Shown piece after piece: positions 1 to 8,625 of a DNA stretch of 44,075 nucleotides. Every line of letters starts with the position of its first letter. Position 1 is the first letter of the stretch. This DNA is from an uncultured Lachnospiraceae bacterium. Lineage in GTDB: Bacteria > Bacillota > Clostridia > Lachnospirales > Lachnospiraceae. The position numbers and the translations under genes are program-made. The DNA is taken from assembly GCA_910578335.1 (NCBI GenBank), contig CAJTPU010000027.1:1-44075 (forward strand), written 5' to 3'. Under the pieces are notes generated by a model. That model was not told the origin of the DNA and ran no database searches. It saw only the letters and a list, made by a program, of their open reading frames with translations.

Positions 1-91
1 GCGGCAGGGGACGTTCAGCGCGCCGGTTGCAGGGCTGCGGCAGGGGACGTTCAGCGCGCCGGTTGCAGGGCTGCGGCAGGGGACGTTCAGC
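1..91. repeat. 36-bp GC-rich tandem repeat, about 2.5 copies
   Basis: Two complete 36-bp units (1-36 and 37-72) are followed by a partial third (73-91). Each unit starts GCGGCAGGGGACGTTCAGC. The copies are contiguous and identical as far as they go. The array is cut by the window edge, so its true copy number is unknown. Read in frame 1 it would give a 12-residue repeat (AAGDVQRAGCRA), but that frame ends at a stop near 172 and nothing shows it is expressed. Confidence 0.85.
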
Positions 92-166
92 CGCGCCATT
101 CGCAAAGCCGCGCTGCGCGCTTTTCGCTGCTTCGCAGCTACTCTTTGCTCATAAGAAGGCGCTCCC

Positions 167-229
167 TCAGTACATGATAATACAGTAAAATTCGTGCGAG
201 CACGATTTTCCTGTGTTATCATGTACTGG
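167..229. repeat. Long imperfect hairpin (possible terminator or REP/MITE-like element)
   Basis: Bases 167-196 and 201-229 are near-perfect inverted copies around a CGAG loop, with a few G-T type mismatches and one bulge. The outer arm reads AGTACATGATAA and returns as TTATCATGTACT. It lies between the tandem repeat and pheA and has no long T-tract. It could be a terminator of an upstream gene outside the window or a small palindromic mobile repeat; the sequence alone does not decide. Confidence 0.7.
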
Positions 230-261
230 CTGAACTGGTTAGTTATAGTATAGCCGCTATT

Positions 262-292
262 TTGCTTGCTATCAAGGGGGTTTTGGTATAAG
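262..292 (+). promoter_or_regulatory. Candidate promoter of pheA (extended -10)
   Basis: TGGTATAAG at 284-292 is an extended -10-like element. TTGC-type -35 matches lie upstream at 262-271, but at non-ideal spacings of 15 or 19 nt. It is the best match in the gap before pheA. Confidence 0.35.
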
Positions 293-326
293 ATAGTGAA
301 TAATATCAGAGAGCGGAGGATGGCGT

Positions 327-1451
327 ATGGAGTTGGCGGAGCTGAGAGAGCAGATTGATGAGATAGATGCGCAGATTGTGGCTTTGTATGAGCGGCGGAT
401 GGATGTTTGTAAGGGCGTGGCGCAGTATAAGATAGAAAACGGCAAAAAGGTATTTGACAGGCAGCGGGAGATAGAAAAGCTGGAGCGTGTCAGGTCGCTT
501 GTGCAGGATGAGTTTAACAGTCACGGGGTTACAGAGCTGTTTGAACAGCTTATGTCCATGAGCCGTAAGCTGCAGTACCGGCTGCTTGCGGAAAACGGCA
601 GTCAGGGAAAGCTGCCTTTTATCGGGGTGGACGGGCTTGATACGAAAGGTGCCCGGGTGGTGTTTCAGGGGAGCGAAGGCTCTTACTCGCAGGCGGCGAT
701 GCTGCGTTTTTTTGGAGACGGGGTAAACAGTTTTCATGTGGAGACTTTTCGGGACGCCATGAGTGCAATCGACGAGGGGAGCGCAGATTTTGCGGTGCTG
801 CCCATTGAGAATTCCACGGCGGGGATTGTCAGTGAAATTTATGACTTGCTGGTGGAGTTTGAAAATTATATTGTGGGAGAGCAGGTGCTTCCCATAGAGC
901 ACTGTCTGCTGGCGCTGCCCGGGGCGGAGAAAAGCGGGATAAAGCGGGTCTATTCCCATCCCCAGTCCCTGATGCAGTGCGCAAGATACCTGCAGGGTTA
1001 CGACTGGCAGCAGATTAGCATGAAAAACAATGCGTTTGCGGCGAAGAAGGTTGCCGTGGAGGGCGATATGACGCAGGCAGCCATCGCGGGAGAACATGCG
1101 GCAGCCATTTACGGGCTTCAGGTATTGGAAAAAGGAATCAACCAGTCCGATACCAACTCCACGCGCTTTATCGTCATTACCAACCAGAAAATCTTTAGGA
1201 AGGATGCCGGCAAAATCAGCATTTGTTTTGAGGTGCCCCACAAGAGCGGCTCTCTCTATCATATGCTGTCGCATTTTATTTACAATAATTTGAACATGAC
1301 CAAGATAGAAAGCCGTCCCATCGAGGACAGAAACTGGGAGTACCGGTTCTTTATTGATTTTGAGGGGAATCTGGCGGACAGCGCCGTAAAAAATGCATTG
1401 CGGGGGCTGCGAGAGGAAACCCGCAGCATGAAAATTCTGGGCAACTATTAG
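327..1451 (+). CDS. pheA: Bifunctional chorismate mutase / prephenate dehydratase (P-protein)
   Basis: This enzyme converts chorismate to prephenate and then phenylpyruvate, the phenylalanine branch of aromatic amino-acid synthesis, in the cytoplasm. Residues 1-87 form a helical AroQ-type chorismate mutase (LREQIDEIDAQIVALYERR). Residues 107-285 form prephenate dehydratase, with VFQGSEGSYSQAA near the start and the catalytic TRF triad at 279-281 (NSTRF). Residues 296-370 form an ACT domain with the ESRP motif (328-331) used for phenylalanine feedback binding. The 374-aa length is normal for a P-protein. The start at 327 follows GCGGAGGA (313-320). It is the first gene of a rightward series; the DUF815 gene follows after 86 bp. 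Confidence 0.96.
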   Translation: MELAELREQIDEIDAQIVALYERRMDVCKGVAQYKIENGKKVFDRQREIEKLERVRSLVQDEFNSHGVTELFEQLMSMSRKLQYRLLAENGSQGKLPFIGVDGLDTKGARVVFQGSEGSYSQAAMLRFFGDGVNSFHVETFRDAMSAIDEGSADFAVLPIENSTAGIVSEIYDLLVEFENYIVGEQVLPIEHCLLALPGAEKSGIKRVYSHPQSLMQCARYLQGYDWQQISMKNNAFAAKKVAVEGDMTQAAIAGEHAAAIYGLQVLEKGINQSDTNSTRFIVITNQKIFRKDAGKISICFEVPHKSGSLYHMLSHFIYNNLNMTKIESRPIEDRNWEYRFFIDFEGNLADSAVKNALRGLREETRSMKILGNY

Positions 1452-1537
1452 AAAGAAGGATAGGATTCGGGATAAGAGATTGCAAAAAGGCTTACGGGGA
1501 ATTACAGCCATGAGAAAGGCAGGCGGGAGGCAGCGGC

Positions 1538-2845
1538 ATGAGAACGCGGGAATTGATGGTATACAAGGACTTTGAGGACGGACAGCTTCTGAATAACATG
1601 ACGTTTTTGATAGAGCGCTATCAGGACGCGTTTTATGAAAAAAATAAAAATAATCTGATAACGCTTTTTTACGACTGTATTCACAGTCTGATAGAGCTGG
1701 CGGGCACTTACGGCTTCCACGGCAATTTGTGGCATTGCTATCTGGCAAATCTTCTGGTGAATAACGAAAACAGCTACAGTATGGCGTGTGAGATACGCGG
1801 CGCTGTAACGGGAACCATTAATCAGGCGGTGTTGCATGACATTGTGATTTTTAAGGAGCTTTATGATTTTGATTTTATGCCGGTGATGGAGGCGCTCGGT
1901 GTGCCGGAGTATGCCATGCTCATGGATTATCAGGCAAGCACGCAGGAGAGCAGGGTTTACAACAAGCGCATCTGCGAGCGGATTTGCGAGCTGGCGCTGC
2001 GGTTTCAGAGCGACCATACGCCGGAGGAGATGAAGGAGACGCTGACGGAATTTTACAGGGATTACGGCGTTGGTAAGTTTGGTCTGCACAAGTCTTTTCG
2101 GATTGTACATAAGGAGGACGGCGTGCATATTGAGCCGATTTTAAATATTGCCCATGTGAAGCTTTCCGACCTTGTGGGCTACGAGCTGGCAAAACAGAAG
2201 CTAATTGATAATACGGAGGCGTTTGTAAGCGGCAGAAAGGCAAACAACTGCCTTTTGTACGGCGATGCGGGGACAGGCAAATCTTCCAGTATCAAAGGCA
2301 TCGCCAATGCATATTATGACAGGGGACTGCGTATTATCGAAGTATATAAGCATCAGTTTCAGGATTTGAATGATGTAATTGCCATGATAAAAAACCGCAA
2401 TTACAAATTTATCATTTATATGGATGATTTAAGCTTTGAGGATTTTGAAATTGAGTATAAATATCTGAAGGCTGTCATTGAGGGCGGGCTGGAAAAGAAG
2501 CCGGAGAATGTGCTGATTTATGCGACTTCCAACAGAAGGCATCTTGTCAGGGAGAAGTTCAGTGACAAGGAGGAGAGGGAGGATGATTTGCACAAAGGCG
2601 ATACGGTGGCGGAAAAGCTGTCTCTGGTGTCCCGTTTCGGCGTCACGATTTATTTTGGCGCGCCTGACAAAAAACAGTTTCAGGAGATTGTAAAAACGCT
2701 TGCAGAGCGCTACGGCATAGAGATGGAAGAGGAAGCGCTTTTGCTGGAAGCTAACAGGTGGGAATTGAATCATGGCGGACTTTCCGGCAGGACGGCACAG
2801 CAGTTTATGGATTATCTTTTAGGACAAGGGAAAGGAGCGTCATAG
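1538..2845 (+). CDS. DUF815-family AAA-type ATPase
   Basis: A 435-aa cytoplasmic ATP-binding protein. The N-terminal ~200 residues are helical and of no recognised function. The ATPase core follows, with Walker A YGDAGTGKSS at 241-250, a Walker B-like FIIYMDDLSF at 291-300 and a sensor-like YATSNRRHL. This arrangement matches the DUF815 (PF05673) family, common in Firmicutes and of unknown substrate. The start at 1538 follows a GGGAGG-type site. The stop lies 1 bp before the Ppx/GppA-like gene, so translational coupling is likely. The constant neighbourhood with polyphosphate genes may be operonic rather than functional. Confidence 0.85.
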   Translation: MRTRELMVYKDFEDGQLLNNMTFLIERYQDAFYEKNKNNLITLFYDCIHSLIELAGTYGFHGNLWHCYLANLLVNNENSYSMACEIRGAVTGTINQAVLHDIVIFKELYDFDFMPVMEALGVPEYAMLMDYQASTQESRVYNKRICERICELALRFQSDHTPEEMKETLTEFYRDYGVGKFGLHKSFRIVHKEDGVHIEPILNIAHVKLSDLVGYELAKQKLIDNTEAFVSGRKANNCLLYGDAGTGKSSSIKGIANAYYDRGLRIIEVYKHQFQDLNDVIAMIKNRNYKFIIYMDDLSFEDFEIEYKYLKAVIEGGLEKKPENVLIYATSNRRHLVREKFSDKEEREDDLHKGDTVAEKLSLVSRFGVTIYFGAPDKKQFQEIVKTLAERYGIEMEEEALLLEANRWELNHGGLSGRTAQQFMDYLLGQGKGAS

Positions 2846-2846
2846 T

Positions 2847-4385
2847 ATGAAGACGTTTGCGGCGGTGGACATAGGCTCGTATGAGCTGTCCATGAAAATC
2901 TTTGAATTTTCCGGCAAAAACAAGATGCGGGAAATCGACCATATCCGGCATAGAATTGATTTGGGGACGGAGACGTATTTTACGGGAAAGCTGAGCTATG
3001 AAAAGGCGGACGAGCTTAGCAGGGTGCTGTGGGAATTTGCCAAAATCATGGAAGCCTACAAGGTGGACGATTATCAGGCTTATGGCACGAGTGCGGTGCG
3101 TGAAATGGAAAACAGCGGTATTGTTTTAGACAGGCTGGCACAGCGCACAGGCATTCGAATAGACGTTTTAAGTAATTCGGAACAGCGGTTTTTAGATTAC
3201 AAGTCCATTGCCTCAAAAGGGGAGGAATTTGACAGGCTTTTGGAGAAGGGAACGGTGATTTTGGACATTGGCGGCGGCAGCATCCAGATTTCTTTGTTTG
3301 ACAAGGGTTCCCTGACGGCAACGCAGAATCTGCGCCTTGGCGCGCTGTGGCTGCGGGAAAGGCTGGGCAGAATCAATGCGAAGCCTTCGCAGCTTGAGGA
3401 GCTTTTGGTGGAGATAAGCGATGCACAGCTTGCCGTTTTAAAGAAGTTTTATTTTAAGGACAAGGAAATCAAGAATATCATACTGGTGGACGACTATCTC
3501 TCGGGGCTGCTTGGGGCAAAGGCAAAGCAGGCGCAGGAAGCGAGATACGCTTCTAAGGAGGAGTATCAAAAATTAATGGAGTTTTTGCGCAAAAGAAGCG
3601 CGGGCGAGATTGCCGTAAAGCTTGGCATATCGGAGGAAAATGCAGGTTTGATGTTTATTGCGGCGGTTCTGCTCAATCAGGTGATGACAATGACAGGCGC
3701 GGAGCTTGTCTGGGCGCCCGGCGTAACGCTTTGCGACGGCATTGCTTACGAATATGCGCAGAAGCGGAAGCTGTTAGTCGGTGGGCATGACTTTGAGAAG
3801 GATATTGTGGACAGTGCCATGAGCATCAGCAAGCGCTATATGGGAAGCCGGAAACGCGCGGAAACGCTGGAAAATCTGACGATGGTGCTGTTTGAGGCGA
3901 CGAAAAAGCTGCATGGGCTGGGAAAGCGGGAACAGCTTCTTCTGCGGATTGCAGCAATCCTGCATGACTGTGGCAAGTATATCAGTATGGCAAGTCTGGG
4001 CGAGTGCTCCTATCAGATTATTATGGCGACGGAAATCATCGGGCTGTCCCATCTGGAACGCGAAATCATTGCCAATGTAGTGAAGTGTAATCATGAAGAA
4101 TTTATCTACTATGAAGAGCTGAGCAGGGATTCCTCTTTGGACATGCCCGCATATCTGACGATGGCAAAGCTGACGGCGATTTTGCGGCTTGCCAACGGTA
4201 TGGACAGAAGCCATAAGCAGAAGTTTAAAAATATCAAAGCACAGTTAAGGGAGAATGAGCTGATACTGACGGTGGATACCGGAGAAGATATTACCTTGGA
4301 AAAAGGGCTTTTTACCAACCGGGCGCAGTTTTTTGAAGAGGTATTCAATGTAAGACCTGTTATCAGGCAGAAGAAGAGCCTGTAA
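2847..4385 (+). CDS. Ppx/GppA-type phosphatase with C-terminal HD domain
   Basis: Likely exopolyphosphatase and/or guanosine pentaphosphate phosphatase. It has the ASKHA fold: phosphate-1 loop AAVDIGSYELSMKIFE at the N-terminus, the phosphate-2 motif LDIGGGS at 139-145, and SNSEQRF near 109-115 in the region where the family usually has an EEA-type catalytic motif, so the Glu is kept but its neighbours differ. The C-terminal third carries an HD-domain metal motif (ILHDCGKY) as in long Ppx proteins. It is 512 aa. It lies 30 bp before ppk1, the polyphosphate polymerase; the two likely form a synthesis/degradation pair. Which substrate it prefers cannot be read from sequence. Confidence 0.88.
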   Translation: MKTFAAVDIGSYELSMKIFEFSGKNKMREIDHIRHRIDLGTETYFTGKLSYEKADELSRVLWEFAKIMEAYKVDDYQAYGTSAVREMENSGIVLDRLAQRTGIRIDVLSNSEQRFLDYKSIASKGEEFDRLLEKGTVILDIGGGSIQISLFDKGSLTATQNLRLGALWLRERLGRINAKPSQLEELLVEISDAQLAVLKKFYFKDKEIKNIILVDDYLSGLLGAKAKQAQEARYASKEEYQKLMEFLRKRSAGEIAVKLGISEENAGLMFIAAVLLNQVMTMTGAELVWAPGVTLCDGIAYEYAQKRKLLVGGHDFEKDIVDSAMSISKRYMGSRKRAETLENLTMVLFEATKKLHGLGKREQLLLRIAAILHDCGKYISMASLGECSYQIIMATEIIGLSHLEREIIANVVKCNHEEFIYYEELSRDSSLDMPAYLTMAKLTAILRLANGMDRSHKQKFKNIKAQLRENELILTVDTGEDITLEKGLFTNRAQFFEEVFNVRPVIRQKKSL

Positions 4386-4415
4386 ATGATAATTTGACGG
4401 ATAGGAGTAAGCGGT

Positions 4416-6542
4416 ATGGGAGAGAAAAAAATATTTAAAAATCCCGAATATTACACCAATCGGGAAATGAGCTGGGTGCTTTTTAATTACAGGGTGCTGT
4501 CGGAGGCGCGGGACAAAAATATTCCGCTTTTTGAAAGACTGAAATTTTTGAGCATTACCGCCTCAAATCTGGACGAATTTTTCATGATACGGGTGGCTTC
4601 CCTGAAGGATATGGTGAGCGCAGGCTATACCAAGCGGGATATTGCGGGCATGACCGTCTCAGAGCAGCTTAGCGGACTGGAGAAGCAGATACATGAGCTG
4701 GTGGAGCTGCAGTATTCCACATACAACCGCTCCCTGCTGCCTCTTTTGGAGCAGAACGGGCTGCATGTAATCAAAAAGCAGGAGCAGCTTACCGAAAAGG
4801 ACGGAGCGTATCTGGACAAATATTTTGAAAATAATGTGTATCCGGTGCTGACGCCCATGGCGGTGGACTCCTCTAGACCCTTTCCGCTGATACGCAATAA
4901 ATCCCTGAATCTGGGTGCGCTTGTGAAGAAGAAGGAGGGCGGGGGCGAATTGGAATTTGCCACGGTACAGGTGCCGAGCGTTCTGCCCCGTATTGTAGAG
5001 CTGCCTGACGACAAGGGGAAAAGAAGGGTGATTCTCTTAGAAGAAATTATTGAGAGAAATATCCATAAGTTATTTTTGAACTATGATATTGTCTGTGTAT
5101 ATCCGTTTCGTATTATGCGGAATGCAGATTTGACCATAGAGGAGGATGAGGCTGCAGACCTGCTTAAGGAGATTGAAAAGCAGTTGAAGAAGCGCCAGTG
5201 GGGGGAGGCGATTCGTCTGGAGGTGGAAGCCGGTATCGATAAGCGGCTTTTGAAAATACTGAAGCGAGAGCTTTCCATCGGCGAGGAAGCGCTCTACACC
5301 ATAGACGGACCGCTCGACTTGACCTTTTTAATGAAAATGTACGGGCTGGAGGGCTTCGAAAATCTGAAGGCAGAAAAGTATACGCCGCAGCCGGTTCCGG
5401 CGCTGATGCAGAAGGAGGATATTTTTGCAGCCATCAGAGAGGGTGACATCCTGCTGCACCACCCATACCAGAGCTTTATGCCGGTGGTAGATTTTATCCG
5501 CAATGCGGCGAAGGACCCCCATGTCCTTGCCATCAAGCAGACGCTTTACCGCGTCAGCGGCAATTCTCCGATTATTGCCGCACTTGCGCAGGCGGCGGAA
5601 AACGGCAAACAGGTTTCTGTTTTAGTAGAGCTGAAGGCAAGGTTCGACGAAGAAAACAATATTGTGTGGGCGCGTATGCTGGAAAAGGCAGGCTGCCACG
5701 TGATATATGGTCTGGTAGGCTTGAAGACTCACAGCAAGATTACGCTGGTAGTCAGGCGGGAGGAAGACGGTATCCGCCGTTATGTCCATTTGGGGACAGG
5801 AAACTACAACGATGCGACGGCAAAACTGTACACGGATATAGGGCTTTTTACCTGCTCGGAGGCTGTTGGCGAGGATGCCACCGCCGTATTTAACATGCTG
5901 TCCGGCTATTCGGAGCCGCTGCACTGGAACCGGCTTTCCCTTGCACCGCTTTGGCTGAAGGATAAGTTTTTGTACCTGATTGGCAGGGAGCGGGATGCGG
6001 CGCTTTCCGGCAAACCGGCGCATATCATAGCCAAGATGAATTCCCTCTGTGATGCGGATGTGATTGCGGCTCTCTATGAAGCAAGCGCTGCCGGTGTTAA
6101 AATAGACCTGATTGTCAGGGGAATCTGCTGTCTGAAGGTGGGAATCCCGAAGGTGAGCGAGCATATCTCCGTGCGCTCCATTGTGGGCAATTTTCTGGAA
6201 CACAGCCGTATTTTTTATTTTGAAAATGCGGGCGATTATGAAATTTACTGCGCCAGCGCGGACTGGATGCCGCGAAACTTAGAGCGCAGAGTAGAAATTC
6301 TGTTTCCGGTAGAGAAGGAGGAGCTGAAAGAGGAGCTGCTGCATATTTTAAAATGTCAGCTTCGTGATACGGTAAAAGCGCATATCCTGACGCCGGAGGG
6401 AAATTACGAAAAAGTAGACAGGAGAGGAAAGGAGACCTATAACTCGCAGGAAGCCTTCTGCAGGGAAGCAGAGCGGATTGTCAAAGAAAAGCGGGAAGAG
6501 CCAAAGAGCAGGGTATTTATTCCGGAGACACATCATGAGTGA
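4416..6542 (+). CDS. ppk1: Polyphosphate kinase 1
   Basis: Reversibly transfers the ATP gamma-phosphate to growing inorganic polyphosphate through an autophosphorylated histidine. The 708-aa length is typical. The N-terminal domain is recognisable by REMSWVLFNYRVLSEA and TASNLDEFFMIRVASLKD. The two phospholipase-D-like catalytic domains contain LKTHSKITLVV with the candidate phospho-His, VHLGTGNYNDATAKLYTDIG, and a second basic/His motif (LEHSRIFYF). The start follows AGGAGTAAGCGGT. Its last codons overlap the start of maf by 8 bp, indicating one transcript. Confidence 0.97.
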   Translation: MGEKKIFKNPEYYTNREMSWVLFNYRVLSEARDKNIPLFERLKFLSITASNLDEFFMIRVASLKDMVSAGYTKRDIAGMTVSEQLSGLEKQIHELVELQYSTYNRSLLPLLEQNGLHVIKKQEQLTEKDGAYLDKYFENNVYPVLTPMAVDSSRPFPLIRNKSLNLGALVKKKEGGGELEFATVQVPSVLPRIVELPDDKGKRRVILLEEIIERNIHKLFLNYDIVCVYPFRIMRNADLTIEEDEAADLLKEIEKQLKKRQWGEAIRLEVEAGIDKRLLKILKRELSIGEEALYTIDGPLDLTFLMKMYGLEGFENLKAEKYTPQPVPALMQKEDIFAAIREGDILLHHPYQSFMPVVDFIRNAAKDPHVLAIKQTLYRVSGNSPIIAALAQAAENGKQVSVLVELKARFDEENNIVWARMLEKAGCHVIYGLVGLKTHSKITLVVRREEDGIRRYVHLGTGNYNDATAKLYTDIGLFTCSEAVGEDATAVFNMLSGYSEPLHWNRLSLAPLWLKDKFLYLIGRERDAALSGKPAHIIAKMNSLCDADVIAALYEASAAGVKIDLIVRGICCLKVGIPKVSEHISVRSIVGNFLEHSRIFYFENAGDYEIYCASADWMPRNLERRVEILFPVEKEELKEELLHILKCQLRDTVKAHILTPEGNYEKVDRRGKETYNSQEAFCREAERIVKEKREEPKSRVFIPETHHE

Positions 6543-7158
6543 GATAATACTGGCGAGCGCATCGCCCAGAAGAAGCGGGCTGCTTAAGCAGATAGGACTT
6601 TCCTTCAGGGTATGCGTAAGCGACTGTGAGGAAAAGATTACAGAGCGGCTTCCCGAGCGGGTTGTCTGTGAGTTGTCGGTGCAGAAGGCGCGGGACGTGT
6701 GGAAAAAGCAGGAGGCAGAACGCATAGCGCTGCATGTCGGAAGGGGGGAGGCTGTCAAAGCAGAGAAGCCGGTGGTAATCGGCGCCGACACCGTGGTGGC
6801 ATGTGGCGGCAGGATATTGGGGAAGCCTGCCGATGCGGCGGAGGCGGCAAAAATGCTGACGCTTCTTGCGGGCAATACCCATCAGGTGTATACGGGCGTC
6901 ACATTCTGCTATGCGGAGGACGGCACAGAGAAGGCGCATACCTTTTATGAAATGACGGAAGTATCCGTTTATCCTATGTGCAGGGAGGAAATCGACGCAT
7001 ACATTGCGACGGGGGAGCCTATGGACAAAGCCGGCGCGTATGGCATACAGGGTTTTTTTGCCGCTTATGTAAAGGAAATCCGCGGGGACTACAACAATGT
7101 GGTAGGACTGCCGGTGGGAAGGGTTTATCAGGAACTCAAAGAAAAGGGATTTCTTTAG
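6535..7158 (+). CDS. maf: Maf-family nucleoside triphosphate pyrophosphatase
   Basis: House-cleaning pyrophosphatase of the Maf/HAM1-like fold that hydrolyses non-canonical or modified NTPs (dTTP/UTP or m7GTP subclass; not decided here). The N-terminal ILASASPRR motif is diagnostic. IGADTVVACGGRILGKP supplies the catalytic acidic region, and DKAGAYGIQGFFAAYV and GDYNNVVGLPV are further family blocks. I start it at 6535 (MSEIILAS), which overlaps the ppk1 stop. An in-frame upstream ATG at 6478 would add 19 residues that look like translated ppk1 and have no family match. Length 207 aa, normal. Confidence 0.94.
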   Translation: MSEIILASASPRRSGLLKQIGLSFRVCVSDCEEKITERLPERVVCELSVQKARDVWKKQEAERIALHVGRGEAVKAEKPVVIGADTVVACGGRILGKPADAAEAAKMLTLLAGNTHQVYTGVTFCYAEDGTEKAHTFYEMTEVSVYPMCREEIDAYIATGEPMDKAGAYGIQGFFAAYVKEIRGDYNNVVGLPVGRVYQELKEKGFL

Positions 7159-7221
7159 AAGAGAGATTTCTTTAGAAAAGGGACTTCTTTCAAAAGAAAA
7201 ATTGATTGGAGAAAATAAACA

Positions 7222-7872
7222 ATGAAAAAGGCAGTCATTTTCGACTTGGACGGTACTCTGACGGATTCGCTGGAGTCCATAAAGGTAAGTGCCGACAAAG
7301 CAATAGGAGAATTTGGTTTTGGACCGTACACAAAAGAGCAGTACAAATATTTTGTGGGAGACGGCGCGGATACACTGATAGAAAGGTGCTTGGAGGCAGG
7401 CGGGGATAAAGGTCTTGCGTATTTTGACAGGGCGTTTGTGGAATATCAAAAGATATTTCAGGAATACTGCATGTACAGGGTGGTTCCTTACGACGGGATA
7501 AGGGAGCTTCTGGCTGAGTTGAAGGAGAGGGGCATAAAAATAGCAGTACTCTCCAACAAGCCGCATGAGAGGACGAAGGACGTTATTTACACGCTTTTTG
7601 GCGAAGGGTATTTTGACGTGGTGCAGGGACAAATTGCAGGGGTGGAAAAAAAGCCGAGTCCTGCAGGCGTATTTTGTATTCTGGAACAGCTAAAGCTTAC
7701 GGCAGACGAAATCCTGTATCTGGGAGACACCGGCACCGATATGCAGACGGGAAAGTCCGCCGGCGCAGTCACCATAGGCGCTCTCTGGGGCTTCAGGGAG
7801 CGGGAAGAGCTTTTAGAGAATCATGCGGATTACGTGATAGAGAAGCCGCTTGAACTGTTACAATATGTGTAA
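7222..7872 (+). CDS. HAD-superfamily phosphatase, phosphoglycolate phosphatase-like
   Basis: Soluble HAD hydrolase with the helical cap typical of Gph/PgmB relatives. Motif I is FDLDGTLTDS near residue 7, motif II VLSNKPH, motif III Lys in VEKKPSP, and motif IV LGDTGTDMQTGKSAGA. At 216 aa the size fits phosphoglycolate phosphatase or pyrophosphatase PpaX. The exact substrate is not determined by these motifs. It is preceded by GGAGAA and lies 63 bp after maf; the gap contains an AT-rich near-repeat of TTTCTTTAGAAAA. It is followed 15 bp later by the small acidic protein. Confidence 0.88.
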   Translation: MKKAVIFDLDGTLTDSLESIKVSADKAIGEFGFGPYTKEQYKYFVGDGADTLIERCLEAGGDKGLAYFDRAFVEYQKIFQEYCMYRVVPYDGIRELLAELKERGIKIAVLSNKPHERTKDVIYTLFGEGYFDVVQGQIAGVEKKPSPAGVFCILEQLKLTADEILYLGDTGTDMQTGKSAGAVTIGALWGFREREELLENHADYVIEKPLELLQYV

Positions 7873-7887
7873 GAAAGGAGATTCCAT

Positions 7888-8151
7888 ATGCATGAATTTG
7901 ACGATGTAGTATTACAGTGTTTTTTGAAGAACCAGTCGCAGCTTTTTCCGGAGGATGTGGCTGCCAATCTTGAGGAGGCAGAAGCTTTTCTTGAGGAATG
8001 TATGGCAGTCGTGGTAGATTCGGTGGAAGAGGTGATAGCGTATTTTGAGGAAGAAGGCATCGACATGAACGAGGCTGTCGGCGACGAGATATTGGAAGCT
8101 TCAGAAGTATTTGATGTAGGGGACGGAAGATATCTGATTGTAGAAGGCTGA
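7888..8151 (+). CDS. Small acidic protein of unknown function
   Basis: An 87-aa, strongly acidic protein rich in Glu and Val, mostly helical by appearance (LEEAEAFLEECMAVVVDSVEE). No catalytic motif, signal peptide or membrane segment is visible. The start is well supported by AAAGGAG a few bases upstream, and the terminator at 8202-8238 ends its transcript. I do not recognise the family. It is the last gene of the housekeeping series. Confidence 0.75.
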   Translation: MHEFDDVVLQCFLKNQSQLFPEDVAANLEEAEAFLEECMAVVVDSVEEVIAYFEEEGIDMNEAVGDEILEASEVFDVGDGRYLIVEG

Positions 8152-8201
8152 TGAAAAATTGAAAAGAGCGGTTTTGCCGTAAAATTATTATTTGGCAATT
8201 G

Positions 8202-8242
8202 TAAACACCCTGTTCTATAATAAAGAGCAGGGTGTTTATTTA
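8202..8242 (+). terminator. Strong, probably bidirectional terminator
   Basis: TAAACACCCTGTTCT (8202-8216) pairs with AGAGCAGGGTGTTTA (8224-8238) over 15 bp with one G-U pair and a 7-nt loop. T-rich sequence follows on the plus strand and A-rich sequence precedes it. It closes the pheA-to-8151 series and would also stop leftward transcripts from the invertible segment. Confidence 0.85.
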
Positions 8243-8326
8243 TGAAAATAGAATCCCTGCAGAACGTGGATTCTATTGTTTGTTATCAATATTTTCTTTT
8301 ATCCATCTAAACAAAGTAACCTCTGT

Positions 8327-8353
8327 TTTCGCAAAATATATACATTTATGAAA
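8327..8353 (+). repeat. Left inverted recombination-like site of the integrase segment
   Basis: A 27-bp site with 9-bp inverted arms, TTTCGCAAA and TTTATGAAA, around a 9-bp centre (ATATATACA). This is the architecture of a tyrosine recombinase core site. The same site occurs in opposite orientation at 9821-9847 with 23 of 27 positions identical, including 15 in a row (AAAATATATACATTT). Confidence 0.75.
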
Positions 8354-8408
8354 ATAAAAAAAGGGCACAACAAATACAATGATAATGCAAAATGCCGAAT
8401 TCTTAATT

Positions 8409-8437
8409 ATATTATCATTTTAAGGTTAAGATTGCAA
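8409..8437 (-). promoter_or_regulatory. Candidate leftward promoter inside the integrase segment
   Basis: On the minus strand TTGCAA (8432-8437) is followed after 17 nt by TAATAT (8409-8414). In the present orientation it points out through the left site toward the terminator at 8202-8242. If the segment inverted it would point toward the secreted-protein gene at 9982. The match is moderate. Confidence 0.4.
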
Positions 8438-8454
8438 CCCCCAAAAGTTATAAT
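8426..8454 (+). promoter_or_regulatory. Candidate promoter of the integrase gene
   Basis: TTAAGA (8426-8431), a 17-nt spacer and a perfect TATAAT (8449-8454). It would produce a leader of about 165 nt before the recombinase start. The leader contains hairpins at 8559-8567/8577-8585 and 8599-8602/8606-8609. Confidence 0.55.
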
Positions 8455-8539
8455 CGCATAAATTAATTTTGCTAAAAATAGCTAAACTTTGTGAAAGGGA
8501 GAGAAAAAACAAAAGATAAAGCCCATAAAAAGAAAGAAT

Positions 8540-8560
8540 ACCGTCAAAAAAGTGGTCTGC
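8540..8560 (+). repeat. 21-bp direct repeat, upstream copy
   Basis: ACCGTCAAAAAAGTGGTCTG plus a final C is repeated exactly at 9762-9782. The downstream copy is the left arm of the integrase terminator; this one is in the leader and is followed by a different hairpin. The two copies bracket the recombinase coding region. Confidence 0.8.
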
Positions 8561-8625
8561 TTTGTGAAGTGCATCGTCACAAAGCCCACTGTTGAAAGCC
8601 GCTTTGCGGTGGAATGAGAGGAAGC

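Noticed and set aside
1..91. 36-bp repeat as a CRISPR array
   Set aside because: The unit length is in the CRISPR range, but copies are directly contiguous with no spacers and no cas gene is present.
306..1748. 480-aa open frame on the minus strand opposite pheA
   Set aside because: pheA on the plus strand has full domain and motif support; the antisense frame has no motif and no ribosome site and is a by-product of codon bias.
7159..7205. AT-rich near-repeat TTTCTTTAGAAAA between maf and the HAD gene
   Set aside because: Short, low-complexity and in a normal intergenic gap; no function can be supported.
5622..7632. Minus-strand frames opposite ppk1, maf and the HAD gene
   Set aside because: All are opposite strongly recognised genes and lack ribosome sites.
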